Part shown: piece by piece, positions 18,912 to 26,002 of the stretch
How positions within the stretch are numbered: position 1 is the first letter of the stretch
Layout: the number at the start of each line of letters is the position of its first letter
Origin: Methanomicrobiaceae archaeon
GTDB lineage: Archaea; Halobacteriota; Methanomicrobia; Methanomicrobiales; Methanomicrobiaceae
Direction of reading: 5' to 3'
Assembly: GCA_016926855.1 (NCBI GenBank)
Contig: JAFGNT010000021.1
Location: 83,808 to 147,807 of the forward strand
Length of the DNA stretch: 64,000 nucleotides
Made by a program: the position numbers and the translations under genes
Notes under the pieces: generated by a model
The model's database searches: none
The model's input: only the letters and a program-made list of their open reading frames with translations
Told to the model about the DNA's origin: nothing

Positions 18912-18945
18912 GGTATAATACGCCGGCGGTCGAGATACGAGCGTG
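18912..18945 (+). promoter_or_regulatory. TATA box for a leaderless transcript of the M20 peptidase
   Basis: GGTATAATACG centred near 18917 lies about 26 bases before the GTG at 18943, the normal archaeal TATA-to-start-site distance. Transcription would therefore begin on or beside the start codon, giving a leaderless mRNA. This supports the GTG as the true start. Confidence 0.55.
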
Positions 18946-20391
18946 TTTCGGGATAGTCTCACCACCGGACCCGGCGGGTGCGGCAGCGGATCCCCGGGGA
19001 TCGCATTCGACCGGGCCGTCGACCGGCATGCGCCGGAGCTTCTCGCGGCGGTGCAGGAGCTTGTCAGGATCCGGAGTGTCGCAGGCGAGCCCTCACCCGG
19101 CGCCCCGTTCGGCACCGGCCCGGCGGAGGCGCTTCGTGCAGCACTCGCCATCGCAAATCGCCTCGGCTTTCCGACCGTGAATCTCGATAACATCGTCGGG
19201 TATGCGGAATCCGGCGCAGGGGACGACTATGTCGCAGTCCTAGGCCACCTCGATACCGTCCCTGAAGGGGAGCACTGGACCTACCCGCCGTTTGGAGGGG
19301 AGATCCACGACAAAAAGATCTACGGCCGCGGGGCCCTCGACGACAAGGGCCCGGCCCTCGCCGCACTCTTCGCCTTAAAAGCGGTCATCGAGAGCGGTGT
19401 GCCGCTTTCGAAAAGAGTCCGGGTCATCTTCGGGACCGCCGAGGAGACGGGCGGCACCGACATACCCTCCTATACGTCGCGGGAGCGGCCGCCGGTTTCG
19501 GGATTCACTCCCGATGCAAATTTCCCCGTCGTGTTTGCCGAGAAGGGCCTCCTCTGGATCGAACTGGAAAAGCCGCTGAATACCGTGGATTCGTCCGGTG
19601 CGGCCCTCGTTTCCCTCTCCGGCGGGACGGCACCGAACATGGTGCCCGAGGCAGCGGCGGCCGTTATCCGGACGGACGATCCCGGTGCGATACTCAGGGC
19701 CTCTGAAGAATTTCCTCGGAGTCCCGGATGTTCGCTTGATGCCGCAATCGAGGGCGATCGGGTGGTAATCCGGTCCGGGGGTGTGAGCGCCCACGCGTCG
19801 ACTCCCGAAAAGGGGCGGAATGCAATCATGCAGCTCCTTGCCTTCCTCGCCACGCAGGAGTTCGGTCCCTCCGGTGCCGCCGGTGCGATCCGTTTTTTTG
19901 CCCGGACCATCGGCACGGAGACAAACGGCGCATCCTTCGGGCTGGCCCTCTCGGACGAGCCCTCGGGAGGCCTGACCCTCAATGCCGGCACAATTGATGT
20001 CACAGGGACGACATTCCGCATCACCCTCGACATCAGGCACCCGGTGACGGTGGAGAAAGATACGGTGCTTGACCGTATCGAGGCATCCCTCCGGGACACC
20101 GGATTTTCCGCGACAATCCGGAAATATGATGCGCCGCTTTTCTACCCGACAGACTCGGAGCTGATACAAATACTCACGGCCGTGTACCGGGAAGCGACCG
20201 GCGACGAAACACCCCCGGTGGCGATCGGGGGCGGCACCTACGCCCGCAAACTCCAGAACACCGTTGCTTTCGGCCCGTACCGGCCCGGAACAAATCCCCC
20301 GATTCACCGCAGGGACGAGTATGTCGGCTGCGATGAGCTGATCGCGATGGCGAAGATCTACGCACGGGCGATCTATGCGCTGGCGAAATAA
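18943..20391 (+). CDS. M20-family dipeptidase (PepV-like)
   Basis: A 482-residue zinc aminoacyl-peptidase of the M20A family. Metal and catalytic segments are VLGHLDTVPEG (His-x-Asp), YGRGALDDKGPALA (bridging Asp), FGTAEETGG (Glu-Glu pair), and GGGTYARKLQNTVAFGP with a final HRRDEYV, which supplies the last metal ligand. The lid domain between about residues 190 and 390 holds VIRSGGVSAHASTPEKGRNA, as in PepV/Sapep enzymes. It is expected to cleave dipeptides in the cytoplasm. The start GTG is supported by a TATA box at leaderless distance. The first 20 residues (TTGPGGCGSGSPGIAF) are not conserved-looking, so a later start cannot be excluded. Confidence 0.92.
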   Translation: MFRDSLTTGPGGCGSGSPGIAFDRAVDRHAPELLAAVQELVRIRSVAGEPSPGAPFGTGPAEALRAALAIANRLGFPTVNLDNIVGYAESGAGDDYVAVLGHLDTVPEGEHWTYPPFGGEIHDKKIYGRGALDDKGPALAALFALKAVIESGVPLSKRVRVIFGTAEETGGTDIPSYTSRERPPVSGFTPDANFPVVFAEKGLLWIELEKPLNTVDSSGAALVSLSGGTAPNMVPEAAAAVIRTDDPGAILRASEEFPRSPGCSLDAAIEGDRVVIRSGGVSAHASTPEKGRNAIMQLLAFLATQEFGPSGAAGAIRFFARTIGTETNGASFGLALSDEPSGGLTLNAGTIDVTGTTFRITLDIRHPVTVEKDTVLDRIEASLRDTGFSATIRKYDAPLFYPTDSELIQILTAVYREATGDETPPVAIGGGTYARKLQNTVAFGPYRPGTNPPIHRRDEYVGCDELIAMAKIYARAIYALAK

Positions 20392-20411
20392 GGAAAGAAA
20401 CGAGGGGATTT

Positions 20412-20846
20412 TTACTGCCGGGCCAGCGGGCAGCCGGCATTCCCGCACCGGAGGCAGACACAGGTCCGGATCTCAATCGCCGCCACCCCGACAAGGACCC
20501 AGAATACCACAAACAGTCCGGGCCGGGCAACCAGCCATGCCTGCGGGAGGAGGACGATGACGAGCACCGCGAGGGCGACCGCCGCATAGTCCCCTGCCGT
20601 ATAGGGCCCGGTGCGCCGGGGGAGAAACCGCTCCGCAAGCATGCCCGGGACGCCGTGGGCACAGCCGGCCCCCTGTTCGGGGCATTTCGTGCAGAAGGCG
20701 CCAATCATCAGCATGGCGGACGCCGCACTGAGGAGGACGTAGCCGGTCGCATGGGCGGGGGACGAACCGTACAGCACGTATGCGGCGAGTGCTGCGGCGA
20801 CGAAGAGCAAACCGAGGGCGATACGGCCGTGAAGGCGTCGTGTCAT
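20412..20846 (-). CDS. Small four-helix membrane protein with conserved cysteines (DUF4418-like)
   Basis: A 144-residue integral membrane protein with four hydrophobic segments: IALGLLFVAAALAAYVL, GYVLLSAASAMLMIGAFC, YAAVALAVLVIVLL, and LFVVFWVLVGVAAIE. Cysteines cluster in CTKCPEQGAGCAHG between helices 2 and 3, and in RTCVCLRCGNAGCPLARQ at the C-terminus. The cysteine layout resembles DUF4418 proteins, whose role is unknown. The start ATG 20846 has AGGAT just before it. It follows the flavodoxin gene on the same strand by 25 bases, so a redox partnership is possible but is inference. Confidence 0.72.
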   Translation of the reverse strand: MTRRLHGRIALGLLFVAAALAAYVLYGSSPAHATGYVLLSAASAMLMIGAFCTKCPEQGAGCAHGVPGMLAERFLPRRTGPYTAGDYAAVALAVLVIVLLPQAWLVARPGLFVVFWVLVGVAAIEIRTCVCLRCGNAGCPLARQ

Positions 20847-20871
20847 CCTGATCCCTTCCACACCAGTCCGA

Positions 20872-21393
20872 TCATGCACTCTCTTCCCCGGCAGCCGTGA
20901 TGCCCAGCTTTCCCGGCAGCGACGCCGCCCAGGCCCGGATCGCGTCCCCGTCGCGGGCGTCCTTTGTCTTCGTCTCGTCGTACCGCATAAAGAAGCCGAG
21001 AACAGGCAAGTAGGTGGGATTCATCCGGCCGGCAAAGGTCCCGAGCTCCGCAAGGTCGACATGGGCCCGTATCGGTTTGAGCGCCTTTTCCGCCTTCGCC
21101 ATCGTACCGGCCTCCGGTTTGGCAAACGTCATGCCGACAAGAAATCCCGCAACAGGCCGGCCCCGGAGCGGGGCTTCGTGCCGGGCGGCGAATGTCACGG
21201 CATCCTTCACGACGCGGCCTATGTAGATCGCCGTGCCGAGCACGACGGCATCGTAGCCGGCAACGTCGGTGACCGAGGATGCGGCGGTGACGTCGACGTC
21301 GAGGCCCTTCGACCGGAGAGTTTCGGCCATGGCCCCGGCGATCTCCCGGGTGGTGTTGTGCTTCGTTGCGTAGGCGATGAGGATTCGGGTCAT
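20872..21393 (-). CDS. Flavodoxin-domain protein (HemG/flavodoxin_5-like)
   Basis: A 173-residue flavodoxin-fold protein. The FMN phosphate loop is IAYATKHNTTREIAGAM, the second strand-loop YDAVVLGTAIYIGRVVKD matches the menaquinone-dependent protoporphyrinogen-oxidase (HemG) group, and a late FAGRMNPTYLPVLGFFMRYD segment completes the fold. It probably carries electrons to an unknown partner. A shortened second copy of its 5' end and promoter lies at 22936-23037, on the other side of the Fic gene. Same strand as the cysteine-rich membrane protein that follows. Confidence 0.88.
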   Translation of the reverse strand: MTRILIAYATKHNTTREIAGAMAETLRSKGLDVDVTAASSVTDVAGYDAVVLGTAIYIGRVVKDAVTFAARHEAPLRGRPVAGFLVGMTFAKPEAGTMAKAEKALKPIRAHVDLAELGTFAGRMNPTYLPVLGFFMRYDETKTKDARDGDAIRAWAASLPGKLGITAAGEESA

Positions 21394-21417
21394 AGGTAAT
21401 GGGTAGTTGGAGAATGG

Positions 21418-21430
21418 GGGTAATAAGGGG
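21418..21430 (-). promoter_or_regulatory. TATA box of the flavodoxin gene
   Basis: On the minus strand CCTTATTACCCCC lies about 30 bases before the ATG at 21393. The equivalent position in the duplicated copy reads CCTTATAACCCCC (around 23020), so the element is conserved between the two copies. Confidence 0.5.
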
Positions 21431-21483
21431 TGTGATGGTGAGGAGGGTTTTTGAAAGTGGTATCATATCGCTGTGTCTGAAAT

Positions 21484-21663
21484 TGGTCAGGATTGGTTTA
21501 CAATTCCGGCCGTCAAGGCCTGATTGTACTATTCTCCTGACAAATTTTTAATGGCAGGCTAAATTGTCAGGATTGGTTGACAATCCCGACAATAACCGTC
21601 TAATTGTAAATTTTTCCTGACAACTCCCTATCGAGCAGTTAATTTGTCAGGATAAGTTGACAA
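21484..21663. promoter_or_regulatory. Array of five 20-bp palindromic operator-like sites at 40-bp pitch upstream of a Fic gene
   Basis: Five related 20-bp sites start at 21484, 21524, 21564, 21604 and 21644, each exactly 40 bases after the previous one, with 20-base unrelated spacers. The best copy (21564-21583) reads TTGTCAGGATTGGTTGACAA, an inverted repeat of TTGTCA and TGACAA. The second and fourth copies are in the opposite orientation (they end in TCCTGACAA). The last copy abuts a TATA-like ACTTATTTACTT (about 21672-21683), and the Fic ATG is at 21712. The 40-bp pitch puts all sites on about the same helix face. The likely binder is the winged-helix tail of the Fic protein itself, which is inference. 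Confidence 0.85.
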
Positions 21664-21711
21664 AAAAATGCACTTATTTACTTTGGACGTGTAAGAGTAC
21701 ATTGTGGAACT

Positions 21712-22860
21712 ATGAAGAGCGAGAGAGCCGGAAGATTTGAAACTCAAAAAGCAGGCTATAATGCATTCATTCCCAAGCCACTGCCACCGGAGGGATTGGA
21801 TGTAGATGAGGGACTTCAACTTTTATTATCGAAAGCAGACAGCACACTCGCAAGACTTGACGGAGTTACCTATATCCTTCCCAATCCGGACCTGTTTGTT
21901 GCAATGTACATTAAAAAGGAGGCTCTTTTAAGTTCACAAATAGAGGGAACACAGGCATCATTACAGGGAGTTCTTGAATTCGAAGCAAATATGAAGCCTA
22001 AAGAGGATATTAACGAAGTTATTGAAGTTATAAATTATATTAAAGCGATGGATCACGGAATTGAAAAACTTCAATTTTCAAGAATTTCAATTGAATTATT
22101 AAATGAAATCCATCGATTTTTAATAAAAGTCAGCAGAGGGACCCATAAACAGCCAGGACGGATAAGAGATGTACAAAATTGGATTGGGCCGCCCGGTGGG
22201 ACAATTTTTGATGCCGTCTATATACCACCACCTCCCGGGATAGTAATGGAAACGATGAGAGATCTTGAAAAATTTATTCTCGCGAGCGATAAATTACCTT
22301 CATTAATAAAGATTGCATTAATTCACGCCCAATTTGAGACCATACATCCATATCTGGATGGCAATGGGAGGATGGGGCGATTATTAATAACCTATTATCT
22401 CTGTTGGAAAGGGATATTGTCACGTCCTCTGCTGTATCTGAGTATTTATCTCAAAAAAAACCGTGACGAGTATTATAAGCTGTTAAATCGTGTAAGATAT
22501 GAAGGAGATTGGGAATCCTGGATAGAATTCTTTTTAAAGGGTATTATTGAAGTTTCGAACAATTCGATTGAAACTGCAAAAGACATTATTTTACTGAAAA
22601 ATAATCTCGTGGAAAAGCTGCTCCGGCACAATATTGGAGGCGTTTATGCCGTAAAACTCATCGATGTTCTTTTTGATAATCCGGTAATAACCGTAAAACA
22701 GGTTGCTGAATGTATTGGTACAAGCAGACAAACAGCGAACCTCCTGGTGAAAAAATTTGAAGAGAATGATATATTAGTTGAAATTACCGGGAAAAAGAGC
22801 TTTAAACAATATATGTTCGTGGATTATGTCTCAATTATTCAAAAAGGGACGCAGATGTAA
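21712..22860 (+). CDS. Fic-domain protein with C-terminal winged helix
   Basis: A 382-residue Fic-family protein, predicted to transfer AMP (or another nucleotide monophosphate) to target proteins. The catalytic motif HPYLDGNGRMGR is at residues 212-223. An N-terminal inhibitory helix carries SSQIEGT at 74-80, the class II self-inhibition motif. A DUF4172-like N-terminal region comes first, and a winged-helix DNA-binding end (about 318-375: VKQVAECIGTSRQTANLLVKKF) comes last. The gene is strongly AT-rich compared with the flavodoxin to its left and has lysine/isoleucine-rich codon use, so it was probably acquired. Its promoter carries five palindromic sites. The target protein is unknown. Confidence 0.92.
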   Translation: MKSERAGRFETQKAGYNAFIPKPLPPEGLDVDEGLQLLLSKADSTLARLDGVTYILPNPDLFVAMYIKKEALLSSQIEGTQASLQGVLEFEANMKPKEDINEVIEVINYIKAMDHGIEKLQFSRISIELLNEIHRFLIKVSRGTHKQPGRIRDVQNWIGPPGGTIFDAVYIPPPPGIVMETMRDLEKFILASDKLPSLIKIALIHAQFETIHPYLDGNGRMGRLLITYYLCWKGILSRPLLYLSIYLKKNRDEYYKLLNRVRYEGDWESWIEFFLKGIIEVSNNSIETAKDIILLKNNLVEKLLRHNIGGVYAVKLIDVLFDNPVITVKQVAECIGTSRQTANLLVKKFEENDILVEITGKKSFKQYMFVDYVSIIQKGTQM

Positions 22861-22899
22861 TTTTTCAGATCTCCCCCATTCATATCGCCACGTCGTGTG

Positions 22900-22992
22900 A
22901 CTTCGGCGCTCGCGGCAACCCCGACCTCAAGGCCCGGCGATCTCCCGGGTGGTGTTGTGCTTTGTGGCATATGCGATGAGGATTCTGGTCAT
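22900..22992 (-). pseudogene. Truncated copy of the flavodoxin gene 5' end
   Basis: Minus-strand sequence from ATG 22992 encodes MTRILIAYATKHNTTREIAG, identical to the start of the flavodoxin at 21393, and then loses frame (next codons Pro-stop). Traces of GLEV/GVAAS beyond that match a later part of the intact gene after a small deletion. Homology also covers the promoter up to about 23037. It borders the Fic gene, so the Fic unit sits between a complete flavodoxin and this remnant. Confidence 0.8.
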
Positions 22993-23124
22993 AGATACCG
23001 ATAGTTGGGGGATGGGGGTTATAAGGGGTGTGGTGGGATGAACGGATGGGCCAAAAGACCTACACTTTCAGTCCGCTCAACAGGTTTTTACGATCATGGA
23101 TAACAATATCCTGACAGGACATCA

Positions 23125-24387
23125 ATGACAGACGAGTTTATTGCGCTTGATATGTTTGCCGGTGGAGGTGGGCTTACAGAAGGATTTAACCGGGAAAACT
23201 TCGATTTTGCCGCACACATCGAGAAGGACCCTTCCGCCGCCCAGACCCTTGAGACGCGCCTGCATTATCATGAACTCGTTCGAAATGGTAATTCCGCACT
23301 TTATTCTGCATACTATAAGGGTAAAATCCCGCGTGATAGATTCATCCGTGAAGCAGAAACGCTTATGGCCGGGAATCATCCGGTTATTTGTGAGGAAATT
23401 ACACAATCTACCGAAAAATCGATTATAAAAAAGATCAGGAATGATCTGAAGACAAATTTCGGCAGAAAGAGTGTTGATATCGTGATTGGCGGCCCTCCAT
23501 GTCAAGCATATTCTCTTGTCGGAAGAGGGCGGGATCTGAACGGGATGGAGGATGACCCAAGGAACCACCTGTACAGGCATTATATACACTTCCTCCGCGA
23601 GTTTAAACCGGAAATATTTGTTTTTGAGAATGTTCCAGGAATTCGAAGTGCAAAGAAAGGAACAATTTTTTCCGATCTGCTTGCTAAGTGCAGTGATGCA
23701 GGATACACCCTTCAGGCGAATACCCTGAATGCAAAGGATTTCGGCGTCCTGCAGGACCGGAAACGTGTCATTATCATCGGATGGAAAAAGGAGCACGACT
23801 TTGAATATCCGGATTTTTCACAGGTTTCCCTGACAGGAAACGTTAGAGATCTGCTTAGAGATCTTCCGGTACTGCAGGCAGGAGAGGGTGAGGATGCTTT
23901 TCAACGGTACCGCAGAGTGAAACCTGCAAAATATCTTATCGAAACCGGCATCAGAAACGGTTCTGGTGGCATCCGTCATCATGCTGCCCGGTTCCATAAT
24001 GAAAGAGACCGGAAGATCTACCGGACCGCTATCATAAAGTGGTTCGAAAATGGAAAAAGACTGAAATACAACGAACTTCCTGAAGAACTTCAGGGTCATA
24101 AAAATAAATCTGCATTCCTTGATCGTTACAAGGTTGTTGACGAAAATAACAACTCTCATGCCGTTGTCGCGCATCTTGCAAAGGATGGGCACTATTTCAT
24201 TCATCCGGATATCCGGCAGGCACGATCACTGACGATCAGAGAAGCAGCACGGGTTCAGTCGTTTCCCGATGACTATCTCTTTGAAGGATCGCGGGGTGCG
24301 AAATATACCCAGATTGGTAATGCAGTTCCTCCACTAATGGCCGAGGGAATTGCACGGGAAATCAAACGTATGATCAGGATGACATAA
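23125..24387 (+). CDS. DNA (cytosine-5-)-methyltransferase
   Basis: A 420-residue C5-cytosine methyltransferase. Motif I is DMFAGGGGLTEGF (SAM binding, residues 9-21), motif IV GGPPCQAYS has the catalytic Cys126, motif VI is FENVPG, motif VIII is QDRKRVIIIG, and motif X is QIGNAVPP near the end. A long insertion (about residues 45-115) between motifs I and IV is unusual and may carry part of the recognition function. The target-recognition region between VIII and IX is long (about 215-345). It is the first gene of the island's restriction system, followed after 86 bases by the MORC-like ATPase, so it should protect host DNA. The recognition site cannot be read from the sequence. Confidence 0.95.
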   Translation: MTDEFIALDMFAGGGGLTEGFNRENFDFAAHIEKDPSAAQTLETRLHYHELVRNGNSALYSAYYKGKIPRDRFIREAETLMAGNHPVICEEITQSTEKSIIKKIRNDLKTNFGRKSVDIVIGGPPCQAYSLVGRGRDLNGMEDDPRNHLYRHYIHFLREFKPEIFVFENVPGIRSAKKGTIFSDLLAKCSDAGYTLQANTLNAKDFGVLQDRKRVIIIGWKKEHDFEYPDFSQVSLTGNVRDLLRDLPVLQAGEGEDAFQRYRRVKPAKYLIETGIRNGSGGIRHHAARFHNERDRKIYRTAIIKWFENGKRLKYNELPEELQGHKNKSAFLDRYKVVDENNNSHAVVAHLAKDGHYFIHPDIRQARSLTIREAARVQSFPDDYLFEGSRGAKYTQIGNAVPPLMAEGIAREIKRMIRMT

Positions 24388-24473
24388 CACCTAAATAAGA
24401 ATATTTAATGCTTCATAAATATCATTTCAGACAGGTAGCGAGTTTTATCGCAATATCTATGGAATGAAATTGT

Positions 24474-25982
24474 ATGAATTCCGGTATACCGGGCGCTTAT
24501 GATATTGTGAATCCGGATCCCGGCGCTCTTATCGAATCCTTACGGGCTTTTGGGTACAATCTGGAGACTGCTGTTGCTGATCTGATTGACAACAGTATTG
24601 CAGCAGGTACTCGAAATATTCATCTAGATTTCACTTGGAAAGGAGCAGAATCTACAATTTCAATCGTTGATGACGGCCATGGAATGTCAGAAGAGAGGCT
24701 GGTCAACGCAATGCGACCTGGCAGTAGCAATCCCCTTGACACCCGTGATCCTTCGGATCTCGGGCGTTTTGGTCTGGGTCTGAAAACAGCTTCCTTTTCT
24801 CAATGCCGGAAATTGACGGTCGGCTCAAAAGCTCCGGGAGATGCTATTGCCATTAGGAGCTGGGATCTGGATTATGTAAATAAATGTGGGGAATGGCGCC
24901 TTCGCCGGGAGAACCCCGATTACGGAAATAAAATTTTTTCCTCCCTTGAGACCCGGAAAAGCGGAACAATTGTTCTCTGGGAAAATATGGACAGACTTGT
25001 TGGAGGTGCAGATCGTAATGATCCAAAGCGCAGAGACCTGTTTTACGAGCATGTAGATGCAGTTAAAAGTCATCTGGCGATGGTTTTCCATCGTTTCCTT
25101 GAGACCCGGAATGCTCTTCAGATATTTATCAACAATCGTCCTCTTGAACCGTGGGATCCCTTTATGAAAAATCATCCTGCAACCCAGCACCTCCCGGAAG
25201 AACCATTCAGTCATGTTGAACAGAAAATAATAGTCCGGCCATATGTTCTCCCACACCGTTCAAAACTTGATGATAAAACATTTGAACGGGCAGGTGGTCC
25301 GGGTGGCTGGAATGTCCGACAGGGATTTTACATATACCGCAATAATCGCCTGATTGTTGCTGGAGACTGGCTGGCCCTCGGTTTTAGAAAAGAGGCGCAT
25401 ACCAAACTCGCCCGTATCCTTGTGGATATCCCGAACTCAATGGATGATGACTGGAAGATTGATGTCAGAAAATCTGTTGCCCGTCCTCCCGCTCATCTCA
25501 GAGATGATTTCAAACGTATTGCCCGTCTGACGATTGAACGGGCAACAGCAGTGTACCGCCACCGAGGGAAGATTGTTGAACGTCAGACTGCAGGTGATTT
25601 TGTATTCCCGTGGAATACAAACGTCAGAAATGGCACATATTTCTATACAATCAATCGCAAGCACCCTCTTGTTGGAGCCGTTCTCGAGAATTCTGGTGAT
25701 GATAAGAAGAAAACCGAGGCCATGCTGAGGTTGATCGAGGAGACCGTCCCAGTACCGACAATTATCCTGAATAGTACGGATAATCCGGACCGGCTTCACC
25801 GTCCTTTCGAAAACCGTCCATCAGAAGAGCTTCTTGCGGTGATGGAAGAGATCTGGATTTCCATGATAAGCACCGGGATGAATGCTGCTGAAGTAGGAAA
25901 AAGACTCACCAGTATGGAACCGTTTTGTGATTACCCGGAACAGGTCTCAGAATTTCTCGAATCGATGGAGGGAGAATTATAA
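24474..25982 (+). CDS. MORC-like GHKL ATPase of a restriction system
   Basis: A 502-residue protein with a GHKL ATPase fold at the N-terminus: N-box AVADLIDNSIAAG (residues 33-45), G1 box VDDGHGMSEE (65-74), and G2 box LGRFGLGLKTASFSQC (97-112). The following region (about 190-370) fits an S5-like domain with a conserved lysine in the stretch DDDWKIDVRKSVARPP, which is characteristic of the MutL/MORC relatives. Such prokaryotic MORC-type ATPases have been described computationally as parts of restriction-modification systems with SF2 helicases and nucleases. It is predicted to remodel DNA or the protein complex using ATP. It lies 20 bases before the Z1 helicase gene. Confidence 0.88.
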   Translation: MNSGIPGAYDIVNPDPGALIESLRAFGYNLETAVADLIDNSIAAGTRNIHLDFTWKGAESTISIVDDGHGMSEERLVNAMRPGSSNPLDTRDPSDLGRFGLGLKTASFSQCRKLTVGSKAPGDAIAIRSWDLDYVNKCGEWRLRRENPDYGNKIFSSLETRKSGTIVLWENMDRLVGGADRNDPKRRDLFYEHVDAVKSHLAMVFHRFLETRNALQIFINNRPLEPWDPFMKNHPATQHLPEEPFSHVEQKIIVRPYVLPHRSKLDDKTFERAGGPGGWNVRQGFYIYRNNRLIVAGDWLALGFRKEAHTKLARILVDIPNSMDDDWKIDVRKSVARPPAHLRDDFKRIARLTIERATAVYRHRGKIVERQTAGDFVFPWNTNVRNGTYFYTINRKHPLVGAVLENSGDDKKKTEAMLRLIEETVPVPTIILNSTDNPDRLHRPFENRPSEELLAVMEEIWISMISTGMNAAEVGKRLTSMEPFCDYPEQVSEFLESMEGEL

Positions 25983-26002
25983 CGAATACGTATGATAGAG
26001 CA

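Noticed and set aside
21484..21663. Possible short CRISPR array (20-base repeats and 20-base spacers)
   Set aside because: Repeats are palindromic, alternate in orientation, vary in sequence and stop at a promoter. No cas genes are near. An operator array explains them better.
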